Shown piece by piece: positions 43,458-51,842 of a stretch of DNA of 55,073 nucleotides. The stretch comes from an uncultured Campylobacter sp. Lineage in GTDB: Bacteria > Campylobacterota > Campylobacteria > Campylobacterales > Campylobacteraceae. The first letter of the stretch is position 1, and each line of letters opens with the position of its first letter. The stretch covers positions 1 to 55,073 of the forward strand of contig NZ_CALJPC010000067.1 of the NCBI RefSeq assembly GCF_937981295.1, written 5' to 3'. The notes beneath the pieces are model-generated. The model saw nothing but the letters and a program-made list of their open reading frames with translations, searched no databases and was not told the DNA's origin. A program made the position numbers and the translations under genes.

Positions 43458-44801
43458 ATGGACTTTATGGTGATATTGCAATTTATCGTGTTGCTCGGCG
43501 GCATCTACCTAGGCGTTAAGCTAGGCGGCATGGGCGTCGGTTATGCAGGCGGCTTGGGCGTTGTCGTCCTAGCCATTTTGGGCATGAAGGTTGATATGAA
43601 GGATATCCCGATTGACGTTATCCTAATTATCGCATCGGTAATCTCCGCGATTACGGCGCTGCAAGTCGCAGGTGGACTTGATTATTTGGTTCAGGTAGCA
43701 TCTAAAATTTTAAGGAAAAATCCTAAGCAGATCAACTTCCTAGCGCCTATCGTTACCTATCTACTTACGATACTTGCGGGCACCGGACATACTGCGTTTT
43801 CTATGATCCCGGTTATCGTCGAGGTCGCAAAGACACAGAACATCAAGCCTTCCGCTCCTCTTGCGCTCTCGGTCGTTTCGTCTCAAGTAGCGATCACTGC
43901 GAGCCCTATTTCGGCGGCGTTCGTCGCTATGAGCGGTCTGTGCGAGAAGCTAGGCGTTAGCTATCCTAAACTCTTGTTTATCTGCATCTCTACTACCTTC
44001 GTAGCTATGATCATCACGGCTTTCATTGTAAATAAATTCTACGATCTTGATCTTTCAAAAGACCCTGTTTACAAAGAGAGACTTTCAAAAGGTCTTGTAG
44101 CCGAGATCAAAGCCGAGGAGTATAAAGAGCCGAAGCCTTACGCGAAAAGATCGGTTGCGATATTTGCTATCGGCGTTTTGATCGTTGTTTGCTATGCGCT
44201 TGCGATCTCAAAGAGCGTCGGCTTGGTAGAAAAACCGATTCTTTCAAGAGATAGCGCGATCATCAGCTTTATGCTAACTATCGGCTTTCTTATCGCTGTT
44301 TTGTGCAAGATCGATACGGGCAAGCTGCTCTCTACCAGCACCTTCCAAAGCGGTATGAATGCGTGCATCTGCGTCATCGGTATCGCGTGGCTCGGTACTA
44401 CTTTCGTTAACGGTCACATCGACAGCATCAAAGAGGTAGCTAAAAATGTCGTTACGCAGTATCCTTTCGTACTAGCCGTCGCGCTATACTTCCTAAGCTG
44501 CTTGCTATACTCGCAGGCTGCGACCACAAAGGTTATGATGCCTGCCGTCGCCGCCGCGCTTGGAATGACCAGCCCTGAAAATTCAGGTCAAATTTGGATC
44601 TTGGTCGCATCGTTTGCAGCCGTTTCGGGCTTGTTCGTGCTCCCTACTTATCCTACGACGCTCGGCGCGATCGCCATGGACGATACCGGAACGACTAGAG
44701 TCGGTAAATTTGTATTTAACCACTCGTTCTTCCTTCCGGGAACCATTATGGTTGCGCTTTCGGTCGCTCTAGGATTTTTAGTAGCTCCTGCGCTAATCTA
44801 A
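43458..44801 (+). CDS. dcuA: Anaerobic C4-dicarboxylate transporter DcuA
   Basis: DcuA exchanges aspartate or fumarate for succinate across the inner membrane. The 447-residue protein has about ten to twelve hydrophobic segments, with GGIYLGVKLGGMGVGYAGG at the start, LAPIVTYLLTILAGTGHTAFSMIPVI and the C-terminal LPTYPTTLGAIAMDDTGTTRVGKFVFNHSF. It works with AspA: imported aspartate yields fumarate, and succinate leaves. GGAGT before the ATG is the ribosome site. Confidence 0.96.
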   Translation: MDFMVILQFIVLLGGIYLGVKLGGMGVGYAGGLGVVVLAILGMKVDMKDIPIDVILIIASVISAITALQVAGGLDYLVQVASKILRKNPKQINFLAPIVTYLLTILAGTGHTAFSMIPVIVEVAKTQNIKPSAPLALSVVSSQVAITASPISAAFVAMSGLCEKLGVSYPKLLFICISTTFVAMIITAFIVNKFYDLDLSKDPVYKERLSKGLVAEIKAEEYKEPKPYAKRSVAIFAIGVLIVVCYALAISKSVGLVEKPILSRDSAIISFMLTIGFLIAVLCKIDTGKLLSTSTFQSGMNACICVIGIAWLGTTFVNGHIDSIKEVAKNVVTQYPFVLAVALYFLSCLLYSQAATTKVMMPAVAAALGMTSPENSGQIWILVASFAAVSGLFVLPTYPTTLGAIAMDDTGTTRVGKFVFNHSFFLPGTIMVALSVALGFLVAPALI

Positions 44802-44820
44802 GATTAGTATTCCTTTCATT

Positions 44821-44846
44821 TGCGCCGAATTTTTCGGCGCATTTTT
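44821..44846 (+). terminator. Rho-independent terminator after dcuA
   Basis: TGCGCCGA (44821-44828) pairs with TCGGCGCA (44834-44841) across a 5-base loop, followed by TTTTT. It begins 19 bases after the dcuA stop. Confidence 0.88.
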
Positions 44847-45083
44847 CATACCATTTAAAATTTTTAATACAATTTAATAGATAAAATTCTATCGATTTTG
44901 GGGCCTGCCGTATTTGCTTATAAATTTAACTTCTAATCGCATGCAAAAACTACAAGCCTGCTAGTAAAGTTTGAGTGGGAGTAAAATTTCATTTGAAATT
45001 TCATATCCATATTATGCTAGATGATAAATCAAAATTTCAGCCAAAAAACATATAATGTAAGAAATTTAAAACAAGGATAAAAT

Positions 45084-45611
45084 ATGAAAAATCTCATCAT
45101 CATCGCTCATCCCGATATGGCAAGCTCGCACGCAAACAAGGCGTGGCGCGAGGTAGCCAAAAAGCAAGCGGATAAATTTGATATTCACGAAATTTACGCT
45201 GCTTATCCGAACGGCAAAATAAACGTAGCGCGCGAGCAGGAGTTACTTTTGAGCCACGATAAAATTATCATTCAGTTTCCACTTTATTGGTACAGCTATC
45301 CGCCGCTTTTAAAGCGATGGTTCGACGATGTATTTGCCTACGGCTGGGCTTACGGCAGCACCGGCGACAAGCTAAAAGGTAAAGAATTCGCCCTAGCGAT
45401 CACTATCGGCGACGAGCGAAACAACTATAAAAAAGACGGCACGATCGGATTTGACATAGAGGAAGTTATCACGCCTTTTAAATGCGCGATGAATTTTACG
45501 GGTGCTAAACTCCTGCCGTGCCACTTTGGCTATGGATTTTCATTTCATCCAGATAGCGAATATATCGCAAAAAGTGCAGAAAAATACAAAGAATTTTTAG
45601 CAAAATTTTAA
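45084..45611 (+). CDS. NAD(P)H oxidoreductase, KefF/quinone-reductase family
   Basis: A 175-residue flavodoxin-fold enzyme starting KNLIIIAHPDMASSHANKAW, with IIIQFPLYWYSYPPLLKRWFDDVFAYGWAYG and FTGAKLLPCHFGYG. The FPLYWYSxPxxLKxWxDxVF motif is typical of the KefF/YwrO/NQO-type branch. It probably reduces quinones or electrophiles with NAD(P)H and FMN. It is preceded by ribosome site AAGGATAA. It is monocistronic; the region after it is non-coding. Confidence 0.88.
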   Translation: MKNLIIIAHPDMASSHANKAWREVAKKQADKFDIHEIYAAYPNGKINVAREQELLLSHDKIIIQFPLYWYSYPPLLKRWFDDVFAYGWAYGSTGDKLKGKEFALAITIGDERNNYKKDGTIGFDIEEVITPFKCAMNFTGAKLLPCHFGYGFSFHPDSEYIAKSAEKYKEFLAKF

Positions 45612-47103
45612 AATTTACAAAGGCGAAATCGCTTTTTTAGTCGCGAAATTTTATTTTAAAAAGTGGCGGATGAAGATCGTCTCGTTTCATCCGCACTACT
45701 CGATACGCTTCCTGCATCGCTATTTTTGCGTTGCACACGCAGCCTGCTGAATAATCCCCCACCCTTTTGATCGTAAAATTTTATTCCCTTCTCCTCTCCC
45801 CCTAAATGGGCAAAGTTTACGTTAAAAATTTATACGAAATTTTTCCGTATAGAGCATGCTTTAGTGCAGCCATATAAAAATCAATGAGCATAAAATTTTA
45901 CCTAAAAATTTGCACCCGCTCGCAATAACATTCGTCTTAAATTTCCACAAGGCGCTAAAAAACTATGCATATCCGCCACAGCACTACTTCAAACTCTCCA
46001 TTAAATTAATTAAACGCGTAAAGTCGCGCGTTCACTATACGCTACCGGGCTTGTATACGCTGTATGAGCCTGCCAAGCTCATCCTCATCAATGCTAAAAC
46101 AACAATCACTCATCTTGCTAGAAAGTGCGTCAGCTGGCAGGTATCAAGGAGAGTTACTGCGAAAGCGGTGCAAAATACGATACCTCCGCGCCGAGCTGCT
46201 TAGTGCTTGCTGCTCTGCGCGCGCAAACCCAAGATCCAAAAAGAGATTTAAAGTAAAGTAGCGCCTGCCACCCTACGCGCGTGCAAACAGCTCAAAGCTG
46301 CCAAAAAGTTTGCGCTCACTTCGCCACTGAGCGCAATTTACCTATTGCGCAGTTATTAATACTTTCAGATTTCAACCTGTTCGCTTTTACTTTCCGTCTT
46401 TTAAATGCCTGCGCGCAGCTAGCTGCAAAGACGTATTCGCTGGATATACCTTGTAGCTCGCCCCCATGCCCTCGATAAAAATCCGTCGTAATTTATGCAG
46501 ATATTTGACAATAGAGATCGTTTGGATACGATCTTTCGTACGAAGCCTAAAAGCGCTACGCCGATACAGATGCTCGCGCCATTTTTTCGCTCTGCGCGTT
46601 GCCTAACGTCGCTGCAGTCACAATTTTCTCTGATGCGACACTTAAAGACAACCTATCGCCAAAACTACTGAAAAGCTTTTAGCCTTGTTTTTTCTGCTTT
46701 AGAATTTAGTCTCAATCAGTTCTTTACTAATAAACTGACAGAACCTCCATGTGTTTGGTATATCATCAGCTTATCCACAAGGAACTTAGCTAAATTCCAT
46801 TTAAATTCCTAAAGACGCGGCAACTTACATCGCACCCGCATTTCAGATAACTGCGAAATTTCGCTGCCACACTGCAAAGAGTTAAATTCTATCGAGTGGA
46901 TTTATTAAAAATTTTAAGAACAGCAGAAATAGTAATAGATGATTAATGCTTTTCTATATGGATACCGCCGCCAAATTTTAATAAAAAGATATCCATTAAA
47001 TTTGCGCTTTTTAAATTAGCCAGTAAAAGCTTAAATTTCAAGGTTTCCAGCAAAAGCAAACCCCGCAATACTTCATTAAACGGCGCAAAAGCCGCTTTAA
47101 ATT
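45612..47103. other. 1.5-kb gene-free region; AAATTT-poor middle with decayed coding traces
   Basis: No intact gene is seen. The edges have AAATTT units, but 46020-46830 has few, unlike other gaps. There the reverse strand has protein-like fragments. One open frame of about 73 codons ends at 46387 (…TISIVKYLHKLRRIFIEGMG…, ending LQLAARRHLKDGK). Another short frame ends at 46042 (…CCFSIDEDELGRLIQRIQAR). Stops and frameshifts separate them. A perfect hairpin GATCGT-N6-ACGATC lies at 46516-46533. Confidence 0.4.
46042..46605 (-). pseudogene. Possible heavily decayed gene(s)
   Basis: This covers the reverse-strand fragments described for the region. I cannot name a family. Codon-like composition in two separate short frames, without starts or ribosome sites, is the only support. 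They could equally be chance open frames in a G+C-balanced stretch. Confidence 0.22.
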
Positions 47104-47787
47104 TTATTCCGCGACGCGATTTACCCAGATCAAAAACTCATCGCTCGGGTTCTCGTCGTCTAGATGCGCGGGAGTGACGAGCTCAAGCGCAGTCTGCGGG
47201 ATCGTCGTTTTAAACGTCTGTGTTACCCACTGCTGAAATTTCACGTTTGGATGCACGATAAAATCGTCATCCTTGCTGTTTGGCGGAGCGCCAAAATCCT
47301 CATCCCAGCAGATTTCATCGTATCCGATCGCAAGCAATCGCAAAAAATCAAGCCCGCTGCGAGCCAAAACGCAGGTCATGGTCGAGCCCGAGCCGGAGCC
47401 CATATGTACGATCTTCGTCTCGCCCGCATCATCCAGCCACAGCGCGCACATCGAGCCCTCCGAGCCGCTGCCTGCGAACACGCAAAGCCTCTGCTTGATC
47501 TCCGCGGCAAGCTCACGATCCTCGCCGTAAAACCAATACCTTAGCTCCTCGTCGCGATTTTTCGGCTCATCCGTGAAAAAGACGATGTCCGTGCCGCCCT
47601 CGCGCTCATCGTCGCTCCAGCTCTGCTTCAGCCGATCCTGCGGGTAGAGATAGCCGCGTCTGCGCCCGCCAGCGTCGTCATAAAAGCCGTTTGCTTCGAT
47701 CCACGCATAAAGCGTCTCAAGTTCGCTTGGCACGCGCATGTCCTGCGGTAGCGCCTCGCGCAACTGCGCTAGTAATAAATTTTCCAC
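47104..47787 (-). CDS. SMI1/KNR4 (SUKH)-like protein
   Basis: A 227-residue acidic cytoplasmic protein. It begins NLLLAQLREALPQDMRVPSELETLYAWIEANGFYDD and has a GSGSEGSMCALWLDDAGETKIVHMGSGSG centre and FLRLLAIGYDEICWDEDFG. The order helical LP-x-x-L-x-x-LY, then glycine-rich GSEGS, then FL-x-L-x-AIGYDE is that of SUKH-type proteins. Many of these are immunity proteins to polymorphic toxins, though stand-alone members exist. No toxin gene is nearby, so the role is unknown. A strong AAAGGAG site precedes it. Confidence 0.75.
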   Translation of the reverse strand: MENLLLAQLREALPQDMRVPSELETLYAWIEANGFYDDAGGRRRGYLYPQDRLKQSWSDDEREGGTDIVFFTDEPKNRDEELRYWFYGEDRELAAEIKQRLCVFAGSGSEGSMCALWLDDAGETKIVHMGSGSGSTMTCVLARSGLDFLRLLAIGYDEICWDEDFGAPPNSKDDDFIVHPNVKFQQWVTQTFKTTIPQTALELVTPAHLDDENPSDEFLIWVNRVAE

Positions 47788-48335
47788 GATCGCTCCTTTT
47801 GCTAAATTTGCCGCTCGAATTTTACTGCGTTTCGGCTAAATTTACAGATATTTTGTCTGATATTTGCGGCGTTTTACGCGCCCCGTCGCCGCAAGCGCAA
47901 ATCAGGCTTTTAAAATTTAGCTGATTTTGGTTGTGGTACGCACACCGGAGCGATATGAGCGCATATTTGAAAAAAGAGTATGATAATTTTAAGTAGAAAA
48001 ATGCGTAAAATTTTACAACTTAAATTTTATTATTTTAAGGCCTCTTTGTTTTTGCAGAAATTTGCGGTTTTAAATTTAACTTGCCGCAAAGAGTGAAATT
48101 TTATCGATATCTATAAATTTAAAATTTCCCGCGCCTTTTGTTTGCACGCCTCAAATTTTTGCTCAAATTCCGCGCGTCTTTGCAGCTCGTTTTTTGCCCT
48201 CCCATTTTGGTGTATCTCGAGCCTCGCCCTAGAAAATATACGTAGCTCGTATTCTAAAATTTCGTTATAAACGGCACTTTGTCATTATTAAATTTACAAA
48301 TTTTGCCGCCGTTTGACGGACGGGCGAAATTTCGT
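47788..48335. other. Intergenic region with a possible coding remnant
   Basis: About 550 bases. The left part has AAATTT units and no gene. At 48111-48278 the reverse strand has a 56-codon frame without a start (…EYELRIFSRARLEIHQNGRA…, ending FEACKQKAREILNL) that looks helical and protein-like. It follows the exported phosphatase gene and may be a gene remnant. Confidence 0.35.
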
Positions 48336-49022
48336 CTAAATTCCAAGCTCGGCTCTTACGAGCGCTTCGTTTTGCGGCGTCAAAAAGTCCGCGATATCCT
48401 GCCACATGGAGTGAAAGCCGTATCCGCCGTCTATCATCTCGCTGCGCGCGGCGTCCAGGCTCCAGCCCTGATAGATCACGCGGTACATCGCCACCACAAG
48501 CCCCGTGCGATCGGCTCCGTGATAGCAGTGCACGAGCACGGCGCCCTCCTTTTGGCGCTCGCGAATGGTGCGCAAGACGTCCGCTATCTGCGCGGGCCTT
48601 ATCTCCCAGCTTTGAAGCGGCTTGTTCGAGAGCCAAAATTGATCCCCAAACGCCCTTCTGTCGCCGCCTCTGCTGAAATGGCGCAGATTTACGATGCTTT
48701 TGATGCCAAGCTCATGCAGTTTCGCGGCATCGCTCCCGTCAAGCTGCGCGCTGCGAAACAGCCGCTCGTCCACGCGGTAGAAATTTTTCGCTTCGTCAAT
48801 GAGAGTTGCTTTTTGAGATGAGTTTGGGCTTGCGCCGTGCGCCGCGGTATCTGTATCTTTAAAATGCGCGTCTTTAAATTTGACGTCTTTTGCGTCCGCG
48901 AGATTTTGTTCCGCGCCGCTCGTTTTTCTAAAATTTATGGAATTCGCTTCTGTCGCAAGCTCCGCATTTACGCCGGTCGCAAAGCAAAATGCGGCCGTTA
49001 GCGCAAGGGTTTTAAATTTCAA
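48336..49022 (-). CDS. Exported dual-specificity/tyrosine phosphatase-like protein
   Basis: The 228-residue protein has a signal peptide (KFKTLALTAAFCFATGVNA) and a cysteine-phosphatase domain at ~75-228. YRVDERLFRSAQLDG, the LGIKSIVNLR strand and the P-loop HCYHGADRTG (Cys166, Arg172) are the family hallmarks. An aspartate or glutamate for acid catalysis is likely in the preceding loop. Residues ~25-70 between signal and domain are an N/K/D/A-rich low-complexity segment with AAATTT DNA. It should act in the periplasm or outside the cell, perhaps on phosphoinositides or phosphopeptides; the substrate is unknown. It is the third phosphatase of this window. Confidence 0.88.
   Translation of the reverse strand: MKFKTLALTAAFCFATGVNAELATEANSINFRKTSGAEQNLADAKDVKFKDAHFKDTDTAAHGASPNSSQKATLIDEAKNFYRVDERLFRSAQLDGSDAAKLHELGIKSIVNLRHFSRGGDRRAFGDQFWLSNKPLQSWEIRPAQIADVLRTIRERQKEGAVLVHCYHGADRTGLVVAMYRVIYQGWSLDAARSEMIDGGYGFHSMWQDIADFLTPQNEALVRAELGI
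48813..48950 (-). repeat. In-frame low-complexity segment in the exported phosphatase gene
   Basis: About 46 codons after the signal peptide. The coding strand has AACAAATTTTA, AAATTTAAAGACGC, CATTTTAAAGATAC and similar words, giving the peptide rhythm DVKFKDAHFKDTD. The composition matches the inserts in hemA and valS. Confidence 0.5.
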
Positions 49023-49409
49023 ATTTCATCCTTTAAATTTGGCTAAATTTATGATTTTTGTAAAATTTGACGCCAGACGGGTCAAATGCAAAATAGCAAG
49101 CGCGCCTTAATTTAACGCAAAATTTGAGCATCAAGCCCGTCCAAATCGCCGCTAGATTTTACCGCAATCCCGCAAATCGCGTCGTTAAAATCAAAATTTC
49201 GTTTAAAATTTCCCCATTCCCGCCCTCGGTATCGCTAGATCAGTACGCGGTAGTTACATTGCGTAGTTACATTGCCCCTGTAAATTTACTGAAAATAAAT
49301 CGTAAAAGGGGTGCGCCCGTTTCCGCGAGCGCTGCCATAAACCTGCTTCGCAGGTGAGTTTCGTACTCGCCTCTTGCGATACTTACCCGAAATTTTAAAT
49401 TTAACGGTT
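49023..49409. other. Intergenic region with a 13-bp tandem repeat
   Basis: No gene is seen. GTAGTTACATTGC occurs twice in tandem at 49250-49275. AAATTT units flank it, and CCTGCTTCGCAGG near 49340-49352 is a small hairpin. Confidence 0.5.
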
Positions 49410-49868
49410 TTAGCTTTCGATCAGATCGGTCTGCCAGTTCGCGCCTTGCAGCGTCGTATCAAGCTGCCTGATCTGCTTTGCTAGCTCGTCCACCTGCTTT
49501 TGCAGCGCCGCGACGTCGACCGTGCTTAAAATTTTAATCTCGCTACGCGAATAAACGTCCACCTTTTGCGCGGCAGCTTGCGCGAATGCACGCAGCGCGC
49601 CCGCTTTTAGCGTGAGTATGTCGCGCTTAGCGATTAGCTCGGTTAGGCTCTTGCCGTCTGCTTTTGCGGTGCAGTTGGTTAAATTTATCCGAACGATTAG
49701 CCGCTCAAGCTCGCCTGTAAGCACGTCTAGCTCGGCTAGCAGCGCCTTTGGTTCTTCGCTAGGATTCTCGCCCTCTTGCACCTTCGCGTTGTCCGCGAGC
49801 CTTGATTTTAGCTGCTCGATGCGTTTTTGTATATCTGCGCGCAGTATCAGCGCCTCGGCTAGTTTCAT
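49410..49868 (-). CDS. DIP1984-family (septicolysin-annotated) protein
   Basis: A 152-residue coiled-coil protein with the family pattern: KLAEALILRADIQKRIEQLKSRL, NAKVQEGENPSEEP, LIVRINLTNCTA, LTELIAKRD, RSEIKI, and RQLDTTLQGANWQTDL at the end. Members are often annotated septicolysin, but no lytic function is established. It is cytoplasmic and helical. It lies 17 bases after the DUF799 lipoprotein gene and is probably in the same transcript. Confidence 0.85.
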   Translation of the reverse strand: MKLAEALILRADIQKRIEQLKSRLADNAKVQEGENPSEEPKALLAELDVLTGELERLIVRINLTNCTAKADGKSLTELIAKRDILTLKAGALRAFAQAAAQKVDVYSRSEIKILSTVDVAALQKQVDELAKQIRQLDTTLQGANWQTDLIES

Positions 49869-49885
49869 TTTCGTCCTTTTTAAAT

Positions 49886-50566
49886 TTATTTGCCGCCGCC
49901 AAGCTGCCTATCTTGGCCGTAGTGCGGTGAATACGGACCGTAGAGCAAGCATTTTTTGCAGTTCTGAGCTAGAAGCATCGCATCTGCGCTCGCAGAGAGC
50001 TTGTATCCCGCATCGGAGACGGTATCGCCGATCTGTTTGATAACCGCGGAGATCAGCATGCCTACAAGATCGCTACTGCCTCTGCTCGAGTCGTCGCTTA
50101 CCTGCGCCGAGCCCTCCCAAAGCGTCGCGCCGCTTCGCAGATCCACGAGCTTGGCATTGACCGCCACGACGGTCGCACTATTTAGTAGCATATACGAAGT
50201 GCCGTATTTGACGACATCCATGTATAGCACGGCGTCTGCGCCGAAAATCTGTCTTAGCTTGTGCGCGGAGACGTTTTGGATCTCGCTCGCCTCGTAAATT
50301 CCGTTATTTTTGAAGGTCTCATGCACGAGCGCAGGCGAAAATACATAATAGCCCGCCTCACTTAGCGGATAGATCGCGTTGGCAAGCACGGCGGGACCCG
50401 CATCCACTTCGGTAGTCTCGTTTGTCGGCATCAGCACCAAAATCGATCGCGGCTTAGCCTGCTGAAGCGCCGAGTAGTCGTAAATTTCAGGCTCACTTAG
50501 AGCGCACGCGCTAAAAAACAGCGCCACGAATACGCTAAAAATCGCTATTTGAGCTTTATTTTTCAT
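49886..50566 (-). CDS. DUF799 (GNA1162-like) lipoprotein
   Basis: The 226-residue protein has a signal and lipobox ending FFSAC (Cys21). The body has PRSILVLMPTNETTEVDAG, AIYPLSEAGYYVFSPALVHETFKNNG, FGADAVLYMDVVKYGTSY and a WEGSAQV strand, as in the Neisseria GNA1162 family. A cysteine pair occurs near the end (CKKC). It is probably an outer-membrane-attached lipoprotein. It overlaps the DUF4810 gene by 4 bases, and both follow the CsgG-like gene. The trio is also found in Neisseria and other Gram-negatives, as I recall. Confidence 0.88.
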   Translation of the reverse strand: MKNKAQIAIFSVFVALFFSACALSEPEIYDYSALQQAKPRSILVLMPTNETTEVDAGPAVLANAIYPLSEAGYYVFSPALVHETFKNNGIYEASEIQNVSAHKLRQIFGADAVLYMDVVKYGTSYMLLNSATVVAVNAKLVDLRSGATLWEGSAQVSDDSSRGSSDLVGMLISAVIKQIGDTVSDAGYKLSASADAMLLAQNCKKCLLYGPYSPHYGQDRQLGGGK

Positions 50567-51057
50567 TTTTTAGCCTTTTTATTCGTTTTGCCGCCCTGTT
50601 TCGCGGCAGCTTTGCCTTGCTTCGCAGAGGCTGCTTTGGCGGCTTCGCGTCCGCTTGATCCTTGGACTTTATCAGCGCCCGACTTGGTCGCAGCCTCAGC
50701 CTTTTTAAGCGCGGCTGGGTTTGTAACGAAGGTCAAAAACGGCTTTGATTCAGGGAAGGCCTGAGCTTCTTTTTCAAAGCTCTCCCTCGCCCTCGCGCTG
50801 TTGCCCGCGCTTAGATACAAAAGCCCCAGATGCGAATAAAGCCCCGGCGGGACTTTAAGCCCCTTTTCGTATGCCTTTTGGATAGATTTTTCAAGCGCTT
50901 CGATCTGTTCGCCCACGTCGCCTTCCTGCTTTAGATACTGATAGGTCGAGTCCGTGTAGCTGCCGTCCCAGTAATAAATTTGATTCCGCGTCCCGCCGCC
51001 GCAGCCGCAAAAGATCACGGCAGCAGCGGCAAGCGCAAGAGCGCTACCTGCTTTCAA
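50563..51057 (-). CDS. DUF4810 lipoprotein
   Basis: A 164-residue lipoprotein with lipobox FCGC (Cys19). The domain reads YYWDGSYTDSTYQYLKQEGDVGEQIEALEK-like and GLKVPPGLYSHLGLLYLSAGNSARARESFEKEAQAFPESKPFL, a TPR-like helical pair that is the DUF4810 hallmark. The C-terminal ~45 residues are lysine/alanine-rich and low-complexity (QGKAAAKQGGKTNKKAKK). It is the middle gene of the CsgG-DUF4810-DUF799 operon. Confidence 0.9.
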   Translation of the reverse strand: MKAGSALALAAAAVIFCGCGGGTRNQIYYWDGSYTDSTYQYLKQEGDVGEQIEALEKSIQKAYEKGLKVPPGLYSHLGLLYLSAGNSARARESFEKEAQAFPESKPFLTFVTNPAALKKAEAATKSGADKVQGSSGREAAKAASAKQGKAAAKQGGKTNKKAKK

Positions 51058-51066
51058 ATTTAATCC

Positions 51067-51744
51067 TTATCTCACTTTAAACGCGCCGTTTTCAAGGCCG
51101 TTTACGAGATTATTGACCGCTTCGATGATCGCTAGGCTTAGCACCTTGCCGTTTAGCGTCGAATCATAGCCCGCAGTGCCGCCGAAACCTAACACTTCGC
51201 GGTTTGATAGCTCATACTCGCCCGCGCCCTGAGTCGAAAAGACCACCTCGGACGTTCTAACATCAACGATGTTTAAATTTACTTTAGAATACGCGGTTTG
51301 GGTCTTTCCTTTACCCAAAATTCCAAACAGCTGATGATCTCCGGTCGTCTTGCGGCCAAACTCAGTCACGTCGCCGGTGATAACATATCTGGCACCTTTT
51401 AAGCTTTGTGCGCTTTTAGAGATTGCGCTTTCCTCTTTAATGGCGCGCATATTCGTGCGATCAAGCACTGAGAAACGTCCTGTTTGTTGTAAGCTTGAGA
51501 TCAAAATTGTCTGCGCTTGGTTGCCCAGTCTGTCCTCCCCGTCGGAGAACACCCCGTTGTTGTAAGAGGATTGGTTGTTAAAACGTCCTACCGACACGGC
51601 GATCCGCTCGCCCGAGTAGTTGGTATTTAGACTCGCTACCGTAGGGGTTTGCACTACGCGAGAACTCTCTTTCGCGCATCCGCTAAATAGCGCCAGAACC
51701 GAAGCTGCAATAACGGCAGCCGATATGGTTTTTTTGAAATTCAT
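51067..51744 (-). CDS. CsgG/HfaB-family lipoprotein
   Basis: The 225-residue protein has a lipobox LFSGC (Cys23). The body matches the CsgG family: AVSVGRFNNQSSYNNGVFSDG, ILISSLQQTGRFSVLDRTNMRAIKEESAIS, GARYVITGDVTEF and VNLNIVDVRTSEVVFSTQGAGEYE. CsgG forms the outer-membrane pore for curli, and HfaB anchors holdfasts. Here no CsgA/B/E/F or fibre gene is near, so secretion of curli is not implied. First gene of the operon, divergent from the response regulator. Confidence 0.88.
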   Translation of the reverse strand: MNFKKTISAAVIAASVLALFSGCAKESSRVVQTPTVASLNTNYSGERIAVSVGRFNNQSSYNNGVFSDGEDRLGNQAQTILISSLQQTGRFSVLDRTNMRAIKEESAISKSAQSLKGARYVITGDVTEFGRKTTGDHQLFGILGKGKTQTAYSKVNLNIVDVRTSEVVFSTQGAGEYELSNREVLGFGGTAGYDSTLNGKVLSLAIIEAVNNLVNGLENGAFKVR

Positions 51745-51769
51745 TCTTTACTCCTTGAAAAAATTTACG

Positions 51770-51776
51770 TATAATA
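51770..51776. promoter_or_regulatory. Overlapping divergent -10 elements
   Basis: TATAAT on the forward strand (51770-51775) overlaps TATTAT on the reverse strand (51771-51776). The reverse one would start the CsgG transcript about 20 bases before its ATG. The forward one could serve the response regulator, though TATAAA near 51801 is closer. Confidence 0.45.
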
Positions 51777-51842
51777 TCTCATTGTTTCTTAAAATTTTAT
51801 GTATAAATTTAAGCGCATAAATTTAGCAAAACGGGAGCGATT

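Noticed and set aside
45910..46478. Forward-strand open frames of 65-97 codons
   Set aside because: No ribosome sites, no family resemblance and unstructured composition; not called as genes.
46771..46779. Perfect DnaA-box word TTATCCACA in a gene desert
   Set aside because: Only one copy, no cluster, no dnaA or AT-rich unwinding element nearby; chance occurrence is likely.
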